64,000 bases of DNA from Lytechinus pictus (GCF_037042905.1 NC_087249.1:14751901-14815900), one strand, 5' to 3'; numbered from the stretch's first letter, positions 9,991 through 24,600 are shown. Numbers and translations: made by a program. Notes: a model not told the origin generated them from the sequence alone.

Positions 9991-11592
9991 ATCAGTATTG
10001 GATACATATTTTTGCCCTTCATCCAAATATTTCAAAGGGTGTATCCATTGATACCTACCCTTTGTCAATGTCAGTGGAATTATTTCGTCATGCATCTGTC
10101 GATTAGAACAGTACTACATCCAATATCAACTCATGACATAAATTAATTCATTATGTACATCATTCTAAATGCATTAATTTACATTTTTAAGTTTGTATTT
10201 TGAAGGTGTGCTCCTATTCCAGTTAAAATGTCTGTTAATGAATAATAATATATATATATTATATAATTTAGCGCTATATTATTTTGGTATTGATGATGAA
10301 GAATTGGATCTATTGACACATACTTTTTGTTTGATTGATCCTATACATACAGTAATGGATATAATTCATATTCTTTTTTTTTTAAGCTACATGTACATGT
10401 GTAGGCCTATTTTGCTGGTACCGTACCTCATATAATGGACATTTTTATTGCATTGAAATCTCATTACTTTGTAATTGGTCGTCTGCTTCCCCAGAGCTTG
10501 ATTAAGCCAATACAATCCGAAAATGCGCTCTAAAATACATGAAAATTAGAATGTATTATCCTAAAAATGGATGGGAGTGGAGGGGAGGTGAGCAACTCCA
10601 AAAAACTATTTTGTGTTCAAAGTCAATGCAAATAGAGTTTTCTCATCCTATTCATCAAAATTACTGAAACAACTGAACTTAATTGATTTTAGCATTAAAA
10701 AATGGCCCCAAAACTTAGAAAAACAAAAGTTTTTAAATAAAGAAATGTGTAAAGAAATTCATGAAATAATAAAATGCAGAAGAAATTAAATTTCTAACCA
10801 TTTTTTTTTCAAACATGAATATTTACACCATTAAAAATCAGCATTCTAGGAGCTAGGAATAAGAACAAAAAGTATGATTTGTAATCAAATAAACATTTAT
10901 AATTAATATAATACAATGTTATTTTTAAAAGTAAATTATATTGCACACTATCATTGAGCAAATGTTGGCAGCCGCGCTATTGGGAATCAATTCTGATTCT
11001 TTCTTTCTTCTGTTTTTAGAAACAAAACAACAAATTTAGTTTTCCTGTACAGATAATGTATTCTGTTATCAATGCTCATGAAAATCTATGCATGTTTATT
11101 TTAGTGTGTGTGTGTAAATTTTTGTTTTTCATTTATATTTTATGTACTAGTACATGTATTTTCCTCCATGTAACTTCTCATTGCTTAAAACCTTGCCAAA
11201 TATGTGACATAATTTCAAAATCAGATACATGTATTGCACTGCTATCATTTTGTATCTTTATATTCTTCCTTATAGGCAGTTAACTTTTCAATTCTATGCA
11301 TTCTATCATTCTAGATGTTTAATTAAACATTTTTTTTAATTTTCAGATACAGATATTTAATATACATGTCCTTCCAACTTCTAGATGAGACAGATTGATA
11401 TATATTTTTAAATGATATTTTCAAGAATAAGAATATTTTTCTGTCATGAACTTGCTTGGGTGCTGCAAGAAAGATGATTTACATGTATGGACACATTTTC
11501 ATTTTCAGATATTATATAATCAAGACAGTAACATTCTGCATATTTTGAAAATAGTGTAATATTTTGTTGTACGAAGAAGTATTCATACATTT

Positions 11593-11598
11593 AATAAA
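11593..11598 (+). terminator. Candidate poly(A) signal of the PTP gene
   Basis: AATAAA followed about 30 nt later by TATGTGTGGTATTGTG, a GT-rich downstream element. It lies about 240 bp from the oppositely oriented signal of GLMP. Confidence 0.5.
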
Positions 11599-11838
11599 AT
11601 TGATCTATATTTTATGCAGACTATGTGTGGTATTGTGTTTTTAACTTGGCTGTGATATGACCTTTTGTTAGCTAGAAGACTAGCAATTTTTTAATGCACA
11701 TTTTGGCAAACTACTCATGGGAAACTCAAGAGCTGATGACATTGTACAACTGCAACTTTACAAACTATTTGCAAAAAAATATATAGCATAGAATTAAATA
11801 TATTTTTATTCATTTTTTTTTTTAATACAAAAATCATC

Positions 11839-11844
11839 TTTATT
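11839..11844 (-). terminator. Candidate poly(A) signal of GLMP
   Basis: TTTATT on the plus strand, so AATAAA in the GLMP direction, followed on the minus strand by an A-rich run. Confidence 0.45.
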
Positions 11845-12190
11845 TCATAGCATTTCACTTTCAAATGTTATACAGATATCATTTACCTTTTAGAAAATTG
11901 TATACATACAGTACATAAGTACATTTCGTTCATAGAAGTAAACAATACAATTTGCAACATAAAGGCACATTTTTAGGTCACATACATTGTAAATATATCA
12001 CATAAAACTTAGGAATAAATATGCTCAATTGGTTCACCTCTGTCCAATATAAAGTATTCTCACTAATTTTTTTTCAAAGGACAATACTTATAATATACCT
12101 AATTTCAAAAGACATTGACTGTACTTGGCTTATTCAACTATACATGCTATGGAAGAAGGGACCAGAGAGGAGTATACATGTACCCCTTAA

Positions 12191-12905
12191 CCCTAACCAA
12201 ACCAGGCTTTTTGGGGGTGTCCTATGTTGAATCAACCCCTCCCCCTTGAGATCTCAGCCGCCGATCGCGCGAACGACGTGAAAATTGGCATGATAATAGT
12301 GTGGGATGTAATCTACAAGACTGTATGGTTAATTTTTCCGAAATCAGATTTTATTTCATATGAATTAATTATACTAATTCATGCATAAATCATGTTTTTT
12401 GCTTTAATTTACAATAAAGAGCTCATAGAATGCTTATTTTTGGTGTAAATATTCTTTACTCCATTGCTAACAATTACAAATTTAAAAAAAATCCTGGTTT
12501 GAAAATGAATTTCTTATGTATTTCATTGTTTTATTAATTTCTTATGTATTTCCTTTTTTTTCGACCTATTTTTTTTTGGGCCAAATTCATAGTAGTACCC
12601 TTTTAAAGTATAATTACGCTAAAATCAATTAATTTAAGCCGATGAAAGTAAAAATAATCATGTCTTTATGAATAAGGTGAGAAAACTCAATTTACACTGA
12701 TTTTGTACACAAAATCACGTTTTGGAGCAATTTTGACATGCACTATGTAATGTTGCGTAATTATCTAAACATATACCCAGGCATCGTAAATTTGGTCTCA
12801 AAATATGCACAAGATTTCAAAGTAAATAGTCAGTGAGCGGCGTGGTCAAAAACTTTCGCGCAGAGGAATGGTCGTGGAAAATGTCCCCCCTTGACTGGAT
12901 TAGGG
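12191..12905. mobile_element. piggyBac-like non-autonomous element in the GLMP 3' UTR
   Basis: Both ends are flanked by TTAA (12187-12190 and 12906-12909). The ends read inward as CCCTAACCAAACCAGG and CCCTAATCCAGTCAAGG. A TTAA target duplication with CCCT ends is the hallmark of piggyBac-superfamily elements. No transposase frame is present in its 715 bp. The shared terminal match is short, so the call is moderate. Confidence 0.55.
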
Positions 12906-13792
12906 TTAAGAAGCAGTAATGTTATACATGTACAATACGATACAATGTCCTCACATGATCACAGAGTTATGTTCCTTGGTTTACAATCGCAAAAACAACC
13001 CAGAGAACAGACATTGGATTGAAATATGCACCAAACAACATGATGCAGGCTATCATAGGCAAAACAAACTGGCAAGATTTACACATAATTTCCTGGAATT
13101 TCATGATTTGTTGACATTCAAATTTATAACAATAAGGTCCACCAACATCTTATGCTAGAATTTACACAGTAGTTAAGATTAAGGCTAAATTTCAAATAAA
13201 ATCATATAAATAGTCCTAAATTAATGCTGACAAATTCCAACACATTCACACTACTTTGGTCTCCACCAAGTCTTATCTCTATTCTTACTCATTTTGTATT
13301 ATTATGGTCCAAACCGCAATGAATAGCATGAACATGAATTTGATCTGGGGGGGGGGGGTGTTTCATTCCATATAGCAACCAGTTGGAGAGGTCGTCTTGT
13401 CATCTTGGACCCCCCTATCCCCTCGATTGCTGCCCATGCTAGTTTTAAAACTTGCAATAATAAGAATGAAATAATAATTCTAGAAAATGCTATGTCTCAT
13501 GAAAGGCATGAATTTAGCACCTTTTGCAAACTTTCACATTCATTATACTACCTTTTAAACAATAGTGAAAAAAAAAGTATACCCTCACTAAGAAATCTGC
13601 ATAAATTGCCGTAAAGTTCCACCTACAGTACAATGTTACATATAAATATTTCTAAACTACATTTACATATGTTATGAAAATATGTGAAAATATGTGAAAA
13701 TTATTAACTTTTTAATAATAGGGACTGTCACATAACATTGCCATTTGGTTAGCTTCCATACAAAAATTGATTTTTATTCAGTGCTAGTCCCT

Positions 13793-13806
13793 GTTACCAT
13801 GGTAAC
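13793..13806. promoter_or_regulatory. X-box-like palindrome
   Basis: GTTACCATGGTAAC, a perfect 14-bp palindrome matching the RFX-factor X-box pattern. It lies in the GLMP 3' UTR; function there is unproven. Confidence 0.35.
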
Positions 13807-15458
13807 CTTTATAAAACAGTCCTAAATTCTAGATGTACATATATGCTTTCAAAGATCTTAAAAGTGGTTGATGTACTATCAAAAAGCTTGAATGAAAAAC
13901 AGACATTTCTCATGAAAAAATATGCAGTATTTTGAGCTTTTAGTTAAAATTCCTTATTCACAAATTAAAGCTAAATTTAATCCACCTTTATCTACAATTT
14001 GGGTTTCAGAGAAATTGCTGATTTCTGTTAGGTAATAAAAATAGTAAATGATAATCAATTAACAAAAGAGAAATTACAGTACTGCGATTCTTTCTCTCTA
14101 TGCAGATACGTCTTTGTAGGCATTTCATTTTTATTATAAATATAACATAAGGTACATGTACAAAGACCCTAAAAGTACTAATACACATATAATACCAAAA
14201 AGCTCTCTACAAATGCACAATCACTAAACAAATTCATTTACATGTATGTACTTGACGTGACTACCGCAGATACCATATAATCTTGGAAAAATAGCAGCAC
14301 ATAGCATTTACATTTTTTTTCTAATCAAGATATTACATAAATTGCATTATTTTAACCCTTTTCTAACCTGAAAGACTAGCAAGTCTATAAAATTGGGAAT
14401 TAAATTCACAAATTAAATCAAAGAAATGGTACAACAAGCATGACATTACCAAAAGGAAAACATTTCTCATAGATCTGCAAAAAATACATTCATCTTTCTC
14501 ATTTCCCTGTAAAAGAAGAAAAGCTTATTTAGAGCATACCTTTAGGTCCATTGCATTCTATATGGATTAAAAATATAGTGCATGTATTCTTCGATAATAT
14601 TTTTTGTGAAATTTCGGTACAAGTACAATAAGAACAAAAAACACTCACATTCCATAATAATGACTATTATATTAATCATTTGGCAAAGAAGTAAACATAT
14701 TTTTAAAAAGGTAAGAGTGTATTATGAAAGGGCAAAAGGGCAATCATGTGAATTCTCAATGATTTCATCTTTTCAACTTCACATGTTGATTAGGGACTGT
14801 GATGATCTGTGATTTACATATGGGAAGCAACAAATTTCACATTTTTGTTCATGCCATCATGTTCTATAACATCCAAATATGAAAGTTCAATTGACTTTTA
14901 TCATGCTTCTAGGGTCACCAAAACTAAACAGCCCATATTCTCAATTCAAGTTACATTCAAACTCTGGTCTGAAATTGTGGTATAACTATGTCACCTTTAT
15001 CAAGTCTATCCATAGATCACATTTTTTTTTCATGGGAGGACGAAAAAGTATGTTTCATAAAATATATCATGGACAAAGAGTGTTTACTATCATAAGTAAA
15101 GAATGAGAAAAAAATAGATGTTTTGGGGAATATTTTAAGCGTACAAAGGAGTGAGTTGTACTTGTGTGACACCACAATTCTTGGTCACATTGCCAATAGG
15201 AGGGTCTCAACAGCATAGTGATTTCCACATTTTCAAAATTCATCATTCTTTGCCCATTTCTTCTCAAAATTTCATTTATCTCGAATCTCTTTCACTGAAG
15301 TTGTAATTCTCCTTAGTTGAAAAGATTGCCATATTCCCCAAAAAATTGACCTTGGCAAATTTGCCTGTACAATTCAACATACCAAATATTCACTGTGCTC
15401 TAAATAATAACAAAAAAGAAAGCCCCTTTAATATGCACACACACTTTAGGACAAACTT

Positions 15459-15648
15459 TCATCCATTTATCGAGGTATACTTGGTCAAGGAGTTTGCTTT
15501 CCGGAGGGCTATTCTCTTCTGGCATGCGACGATGACTCCTCCAAATATAATGAGAATGACAGGGATGCCAAGCCCCACTGAGATGATGGAGATGATGAGG
15601 ATTGATAGACCGTCGCTAGGTGGGGTCCCGTATCCTGTCACACTGTTC
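15459..15648 (-). CDS. GLMP: GLMP exon 7 (TM helix and sorting tail)
   Basis: 190 nt including TGA. The first base completes the Trp codon split with exon 6. It encodes NSVTGYGTPPSD, a ~28-residue hydrophobic helix (LSILIISIIS...) and the basic tail CQKRIALRK...YTSING. The acceptor is ATATACAG. Confidence 0.95.
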
Positions 15649-18600
15649 CTGTATATCATCAATGAGAAATCAGGGAGATGGATTGAGAAGATTTGGAGTA
15701 TGGCATTGATGAATTTCTTGCACTTCACAATTATTCGCCAAGTTTTTAATAGTATCCTGGAGCTGCCAATGAGGTAAATTTTATTATTATTAAGCTGGGT
15801 ACCTATAATACCTCACCTGTGGTGAGGATGGCAAATGTAGCATGAATGAGCACACTGTTGGTCAATTTACTTAATTTACTTAAATTAACAGTTGCTTCAT
15901 CATTTAATGCAGTAACTATTAGTAGGCACCATGTGACAAAAGTGAGCAGCATTCATTGTTATCATGAAGGCTTAAAGCTATCCAAATCACTTTCAACTAG
16001 TCATTAAAGGAAAATAAAACCTTTGGAACAAGAAAGCTTGTGTGAAAATAGAAAAATAAAAAAAACAGATCAAAGAAAGTTTGAGAAAAATTGGACCAAA
16101 TAATGAGAAAGTTATGAGCATTTGAATATTGCGATCACTAATGCTATTGAGATCCTCACATTGGCAATGCGACAAAGATGTGTGATGTCACTTGTGAACA
16201 ACTCTCCCATTACTTTAGTATATATTTCACTTAAACTGCCTCTTTTATCACATCTATCGGTAGATCATGTATTCTTTCTAAAGGAGGGCATGTACTACCG
16301 ATTTTCAAAGAATATATTATGGATAAAGAGTTTGAATCACCATAAGAATGAGCAAAAAGAGACATTTTGGGGGCATTTCATAGTCCATCAAAGGGAAAGT
16401 TGTTCACATGTGACATCACATATCGTTGTCGCATTGCTAATGGGGGATCTCCATAGCATTAGTGATCGCAATATTCAAATGCTCATAGCTTTCTCATTAT
16501 TTGTCCGATTTTTCTTAAACTTTCTTTGTTCTTCTTCTTTGATTTTTCTGTATCCACACACAAGGCCACTTGTTCCAAAGGTTTCATTCCCTTTTAATGG
16601 CCACTGTATCAAATTTTCCTGAGCCAACTCCAGCTGTGGAAAGCCAAGGATAAGGCTGACTGCATGTCTCCAGCTAGCACTGTGTGAGCAGCCAAAACTC
16701 AAGCTCAAGCATCGGATGAAAGTCTGAATCTTAAAACAAACGGTCATTTTTCAGTCAACCAATGCCAATAAAAATCGATCCAATACTTGCTCATTGAAAG
16801 ATGGCTCTAAAAATTCATTAGGCTTAAGTAAAATTTGAAACATTTTTCTTTATATGTCAAACAAATTTGAAAACTGAATGAACCGATACATGCGATTGAA
16901 TTTTGAGTAACATGACTAAAATTTGACAGATATTGTTGAGATCGAGCGTATTGACAAATATTCATATACTCTAAGAAAAAAAAGTTTCCAGCCTATAGTA
17001 CTTTTGTGAACCAATGGAGTTGGAATGAAGCTAGGCAAAATGAATATCGAGCTAAGGAAGTATAACAAAACCTACAAAGGATATTGCTTTCAGTATTCCC
17101 CAGGATATTAGAAACTACATCAAAGCTCACTTACCATGCATAATATTTGGTGGCATTGTAAAAACCATCTTTGCCAATACCGAATGATATGTTGAAGCTG
17201 CCTAAATCGTAGTCAGACAGGTTACCAAAATAAGCATGTGCTATGCTGTAACTGCTCATATAGTGATTGGTGAAATTTACTGCATAGGTTTTGATCTGTA
17301 TAATTCAGGATTAAATGAGAAAGAAAGAGAATACAAAAAATCATTTTACTTAATATTCAGATGAAAATGACATTTGGCTATTACACAGACTATTGAATGA
17401 ATTATATGAATGCTAAACACACTCTTATTGCAATCTAGTTGATATACCGGAGGCCTGTATTCTGAACGCTGGTTTAAAGTTATGGATCGCTAAATGAGAC
17501 AAAAGTCTTGAGAATAGATGTTGACTTTATCAGCTTATTCTGCACTCAAATCATTTACAACTGTATGAGAATTGTAGATAAAATAGTGTTCTTTATCATT
17601 ATTACCTCAGTCACATTTGCTCAATGGCGGGTGTACGGCGGCTGTAAATACCTGAATTTGAAAGATTTCTGCGGCGGCTGCAGAGTTGATGTACGAAGTA
17701 TGGTATTCCTATCTTTTTACAGGCCGTAGAATTATAAATTACAAATGCCCCCCCCTCTCCATTGACCTGATGGATGGGTGTGTGGGGAGGGGGTCTTTAA
17801 TATCAAGATTAATTGCAAAGAGGGCTTATCAGACTAGGCACAAGATTAGGCACACTGTGGCTGATTGAGCAACTTACGGGGCTTGAAGCTTCTGTATTTC
17901 GGTCAGCACTGGTGTAAGCAATAGGTTTCCACTGCATAAAGCTACCTCTGTCAGATTTACTTGTTCCATTTAATAAAACTTGGTAGGTCTGTTTCAAATG
18001 AATAGGTAAGGACAATGAATGACAAAAGTATTAATAAACTTACAAACAAAGACAGAAAAGGGACAAGTGAAAGGCCCTTTAAGCCCATCAGGTGACCACG
18101 GTTTACAATGCCAAAAAAATTGACAATAATGCAAACATTTAAATAACTCTTTTCAAAAAGTTAGTAAATCAATTCAATGAAAATACAACTTCAATTTATG
18201 TATACCCAAACAAACGAACACTTATCAGTCATTTATCGCTTACTTAAATTTTTCATTGTTTGTCTTCTTTTTCTTGCTCTTCATTATTCATCGATTTTAA
18301 TTCATTAACATATTTCTACAACAAACCAAAAGATGGTATACAAAACTTTCAAGAACACATTTTCAAAGCTATTACTATAAAATATTTTTTTCAATGTTCT
18401 AAATATTTTTTTTTGGAAGGTCCTGAAAACCTTTTATGTTTGCTGGCCATCTACATCAGTCATTGAGTTTACCTACTTTAAAAACAGCTGGTGTGTACTC
18501 GTCATCTATGCTGGGTTTATCTTCGAGAGTGATGCCCGATTTCTTGGAAGTTTGCTGATCCCTCACGATGAGCATCTCCAATGCAAACCTAGGCTTCATG

Positions 18601-21600
18601 TAGTTCATTTGTAGGTTATCAAGGATCAGCGAAAATTCAGTGGTGTTTGGCATATGTTGTAGATGAGGTAGATTCTTGCTTCTGCCTTCAGCGCCAAGGC
18701 TTTGAACCTAAAGAGTGGGATGTGATGATAATAAACTGACCCATTCAGAACAATGAGTGATTTCAATACCCACACCTATCAGTGTGGGTATTGAGCCGAC
18801 TTTTATTGGTATAAATAGTAAAACAACCAACTTGTATAAAATTATTAAGATCCTGGGATGAATCTCAATCAATGAGCTAATGTAGCACATTTTCTTACAC
18901 AAACTTTGAAGCTGATCTAAATTAAAGCTAAGCAACTTGAACAGACTCAAACATAACTCTACTTTGAATTCAATTTGGCTGCTATTATTTCAAGCTTTCA
19001 GCTTACGATAGCTGGCCACTGCATTTAAAATTATTTGTCATTGTTTACATGAATTATGTCTATATCTACTTTTCAATAACTACTAATAAAATTGTCACCT
19101 TTGTAATCTGATCATTATGTATGTTTGATGTTATATCATTTGTAATTTTGATTTATTAATACAGTAAATGCAGAAATACCTGCTTAACAAAAAAATTTAT
19201 GTCGTTTTATGAGATAAAGATAATTTTGATTACTCAAATCAGGTTTCGGATTTAGGAAAACCTATCTAGATTGTGTTACCAACACCGACAACAACAAACT
19301 TGAAATTACCCCCACTGAATTATTTCAAGCCATTGCTGTCAGGTCAGCTTTTATTCAAATTGGCTACGATAGTATATTTATATTATTGGTTTTACCTTTC
19401 ATTTCAATTTTGCTGTACCAGAAATAAATAGAGATTGATAAATACTGCCTTTAAGTATTTGGGGATTGCCAATGTGGATGGAAAAGCAATTCTGACATTG
19501 CTAATTTAGGGATTTTAGAGATTACTTTCATTTCAATCACCACTTGCCCAACTTACTATGACAACAATTTTCAGAGACATTACACTACCTTCAAAGTTAG
19601 TGATCCATTATCAGCTGCTGGCTCCATGCCTGGCACTGTCTTAAAGAGGGCGCTCTTTTCAGTGCTATTAATGGTAACATTTGACCACATCAGATCAGAT
19701 ATGTCTACTGTCCGGGTCACGTTGACCTTGGTGATGTCTGCTGTGTCCTTTTCATCATCGTACTCCAATAACTGTTGACAGAGTTAAGAATTTAATCAAA
19801 ATATGTAATCAATTTGTCAATATTATACCCTAATGATATAGGCCAACCATTCCGCAGTATTGGAAAAGGTGCCATGAATCCCAACATCTTGTGCCCGTTT
19901 CACAAAGGACTTGCAACTGTTGTAACTTTGCCATAATGGCAACTACCACGGTAACAGGGCTCATCAGTCAATCAGAATCAAGGTTGCCATGGTAGCTGCC
20001 ATTATGGCAAAGTTACAACAGTTGCAACTCTTTATGAAATGGGCCCCTGATGTCACAAGCCAGGAATAGTACCCTGAGCCATAAATAGTTCAAAAACCTT
20101 CTACGGCTTGATGGGCGGGGCATATAAAAATCAATCCCATTGAGATTGTAACAGTGCGTGTACAGACAATGACCAATCACTTTTGGCAAATTATATAATT
20201 AATTTCTCACTCAATGACTGGGATTCTTTACTGTTTAAATTCATTCAATTGCATTTCTAATCAGTTGTGTTTGATGATATTACCATGGAGCTACTAATAA
20301 CGGATATAATCCATATATACAGAGCCTTCAATCAGAGGTTTGGTGAAACGATGATAGTCCCCATTTTCCTTCGCATTCTACTGTTCTAGCATCACTTCGG
20401 CAACCATAGCCCTTGTTCACTGTATGAATGTGAATGCTACAGAAGAAACTCTTGGACTGTAGAAATCTGTTCTACTATAACAGGCAGAATTCAGCTAAAA
20501 AAGAAGCACACATCACATGCTTTGCACATTCTGGTCTGAAAATGAAATATTGCATCAATTTCAGACTTGATTCGACTTATTGCAAGGTCTACTTCTACAT
20601 GTATACAGAATATACTGCAAACTGATATGTTTTTATTCATCCAGGAAGAAATACAAATTACGAATAGAAATAAATCTGATCATCTGGATTTACTGGTTTG
20701 AAACGGAAATGGAGACTATACTGTAATATCATTTTGATTCTAAAAAATTCAGATACAAACCCTTGACATGACAAATGCCGAGACTGAAAGCACATCTTCT
20801 TTGGGGGTGAAAGTGATTGCTCCTCCTTTCCTGGCGATAGCATTCTTCCAATCTACTTTCATCGTTGCTGTTTTCGTTGTTCTTGCAACCAGCAGACTTG
20901 GCGATCCGATAGAACACCAGACATGGTGTATCGTGTCTGTAGGACCTTTCGCCTGGAAGTGTATAAGATTGTAGAAGGTGCCATTGCCACCCTTACATTC
21001 TGGGATGTCGCAGCCATCGTTGTAGGTGATTGTTACCTGTGAGATCAAAAATTTAAAAACAACGAAAGCTATGAGGATGGAAAAAAAATCAGGGTCAAAC
21101 TGTTTTTGCCTATTTTATAAAGAAAGAAAGGGACATAAAAGCTATTCTTTGTATTGTAGACATTGAGAGCTTGTAAATATACACATCAAAATAATCATAA
21201 AATAAAATTGATCATTGGTCAATTCCATCATTTGACCCAAAAAAAAATCAATTTTGTCAGCAATACCGTTGCTATTCGATGCAATAAAAGAGAACAAAAT
21301 AACAATCATCGGCGAGGGAGAGTCTATTGTTGAGTATAACAGTCGCTCACTTCTTTCCATAAAATCGGGAGGTAATTAATGTATGTTATCGCATAGCATT
21401 CTGTAGAGTTTACTAAAGAGCTGAATATCCAGTACCAACCGCACAGAGACGTTAGCGTTGACAATGTGGCAACGGAGGCCCTGTAACAACTGGTAATGTC
21501 CCTGTGATGCCTAATGTAATAACAATGTATTATTTACTTCTGATTGATCTTAGATCAATGTTTGACATCACAAGCCGAATTGTAACATGATACCTATGTG

Positions 21601-24600
21601 CCGCGCCAACTCAAGAATAGGGGGCTCTGGAACTAAATTTTGGTCTTAAAATGAGGGTCTCTGGAGCGGCTCTTAGATCAACGATTGCTAAAAATGCAAT
21701 GCTCTGGAATGAATAACATGAAAAAGGGGGTCTCCGGAACTCATTAGATCGTAGGGCGTAATTGGTAGTGGCGATGTAAAAAAACGCGAGCGTGTCTTGC
21801 TAGATTCGTATCATAGGGTGGTTATTTTGTCATTTTCTTATTTTGTTGTTCATTTTCTTTAACTTGTGTTTTCTTCAGCTGTTTTACATTCTCTTCCGTC
21901 TAGACTTGACTTCATTTGCATTTCTTTTCAGCACTGCCCTTGCAGTCTGAACTTAGGTTATTTGAGTTTAATTATATTCAGTTTTCATTCATCCTTCTTC
22001 ACATTGGATTCTTTTCCTCTGATTCTCTTTTTTCATCTTCATTCCTTCTCTATTCAGGTGTTCCACTCATTCCATCCCTCACCTGATTCCTTAGTGTCTA
22101 ATGCCATTATTACATCTTTTATCACCTTTATCTTATTCCTCATTGGTTTATATTATGAATTGGATTACTACATTTTAGTTGGGCTCTCCTATTTTCTTTA
22201 ATTTCATTGGTTAGTTATAGTGTTATGTTTCTATATAGCTCTACAAATATGTGGGCCAGGAAGGCCTTTGGTATAAGAAGAGAAGTGATTTTAATAAATG
22301 CACAGAGACACACACACAGACACGACACCAGATTTATTCGACTTCAGTTTAATTTCTTTGCGTCTCCTAGTTTCACTTCATTTCCCCTTTGGTTTGATGA
22401 TTGATGACTGAGCTTGCAGCTTTGAACTTATAATTGTTCAACCCTACAATATCGGGCCAGCGCAAGCTAGCTGTGGGCGCAAGGATCTTTGGCGGGCCAA
22501 AATAAGGGCTCTGCGCTGATCGAGCTCGCTGCTCTGACCAGCTGAGTAGGTCTCTGGAGCGAGAAATTACGAACGAGAAAAAATTGAATCTCTATGACTG
22601 CCTGAATTGGTGATGCTCTGGAACGGAAATTTAGGCTGAAAAAGGGGGTCTCAACCGCGGCACATACGTATCATACAATAACAATGAGTATCCCTTTCCC
22701 CCCCCCCGGAGGAGCCCGGCCAGCTGGCTCCCTTAAACCTAAAGTTAAGCAGATCAGGCCCTATATTTTTAAAGACCCTGACCGGTGTAAAAACAATCAT
22801 ATATCAAAATAAAGGTAATGATTCAAACAATACGAATATACCAAAAATATTACATATATCTCCTTCCAATAGTTAAAAATATTAAATAAAAATCAAAGAA
22901 ACTGCTCCTCCAAAGTACGCTTCGATTGAGCACCCCCACGTCGCCTGGAAATGATGACGTCACGTTGTGTCAGGAGGGTTGTGATTCCATAGGTTTGTGT
23001 ACAAAAGCATTGGGTATTTTCTTCTATTTCCATGTTATGAATCCATTTTTTTTTTGCTTTCAGATGAAAATGGCACTCAAAATTATTCACTGTTCAAATT
23101 GTTGTAAACCTACAACTATTCACTACCTTTTTTGTGATTTCTTTGTTTGGCTCTTATTGGGCCTAAATTGCTATGTCAGGAAAAGTTGTTATACATAATC
23201 TAAATGCAGATAGAATTGAAATCTGCGCCAAATTTATAAGCAGGAAATAAAATATGGCAAAAACTAGTTCAAAACTGCAGATTTCATAAATTCAAGCTTG
23301 TGGGTAAAAATATATGTAATATCCCTCTGTGATAGAAGTGAAGAGAATGAAATGCATTATCTGGAAAGCAAAAAAATCACCCAGTTTTTTGTGTACAAAC
23401 CTATGGAATCACGACGCTTCTTACACAACGTGACGTCACGGTCTCGAGGCAGGTGAAAAGGACAATAAAGCCTATTTTCTAAGCGGGGTTCGAAACCCGA
23501 TAATTGGAATATTCTTAATTAAGCAAAATACTCAGCTGGGAAGCGGTGAAAATGCATAAAGCATACCTTGGTGCATTTAGTAGCTTATAAGCTTTCGATT
23601 GGTATATAATTTATCAATTTCATTTTCGGGTCCGGTCTGGATCTTTAAGACCGATATTCGGAATTGCAGAAAACATTACATCTGTTATGTTACGAGGCAA
23701 TGTTTGCTAATGCTAGTTGCTAACTGTTTCAGTGTTTGAAAATTCACGCCCATTGAAGAACATTGCATACACGTACGTGCGAGGTCCGTCTGTATACAAA
23801 ACTCGCATTAGTGTGAGTGCGTTGGATTCTGATTACTTTCTAACCTTAAATCACTCACTGCATCCAATGCAATGATCCATTATTATAATAATTATTTTGC
23901 ATCAAGTTCCAAATTTCATTATTTGTTAAATAATAATTTTTATCTATAAATTGTTCTTCAAAACGGCATTTTGTAACATCGTTAATCGAAGACCTGTACG
24001 TCATACATAAGCAGTTCAAGCCCATTGTATTTGCGTTGTGTACAAATGGATCGAGGGATCTACACGAGATCGGTCTGGTAAGAAAACTCAAATTTTTCAC
24101 CTTTTTATTAACACATTTTTATGCACCTTCTTACGCATTAGGCGTATGAAGGTGTATAAACAGTAGAGGCGCACAGCCAATATGGGAGACTGTCTCCCAA
24201 GAGAGAGATTATCTCTAATATCAGAGACTTTTGTAAATAATTTGGGTATCCAATTTCAGAGACAGTCTCCAGTTTGGGAGACCAATATCCTTTGTTTACA
24301 TTTGCTGCAAAAGGTGTGATTGGCAGATATGAAAAATTACCCTTTTTCACCGCCTACTTTTGTTTTGATAAGGATTTTTGTTGTCATCCACACACAAAAC
24401 AAATGGGCTTCTGACCTAAGTAGGCGGTGCTGCACCATCCCGAGTTTGCTCAATCTCGAGATTTTAGCCCGCTCGGTCCACTTCGCGATTAATCTCGAGA
24501 TTCAAGAAACCCCGTCTCCACCATCGCAAGAAGAGCGATCCCTGCTCGAGCGAGGCAACAAGACCGATATTACGAGCATGCGCACTTTCGGATCTTGGAG

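Larger units (their letters stand above)
9115..11620 (+). other. Probable 3' UTR of the PTP gene
   Basis: Non-coding sequence after the stop, ending near an AATAAA at 11593-11598 followed by a GT-rich stretch. It contains an imperfect hairpin-forming repeat at 9600-9990 and long AT-rich parts. Earlier poly(A) signals may also be used. Confidence 0.55.
11820..15458 (-). other. Probable long 3' UTR of GLMP
   Basis: Non-coding sequence between the GLMP stop and a minus-strand AATAAA (11839-11844). It contains the TTAA-flanked element at 12191-12905, an X-box-like palindrome at 13793-13806, a G-run at 13348, and at about 14990-15300 a diverged relative of the foldback family seen in GLMP intron 6. 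The real 3' end could be nearer the stop codon. Confidence 0.45.

Noticed and set aside
16475-16747. Possible extra GLMP exon on the minus strand
   Set aside because: Exons 6 and 7 join through a split Trp codon that matches the family exactly; this stretch is foldback-repeat sequence.
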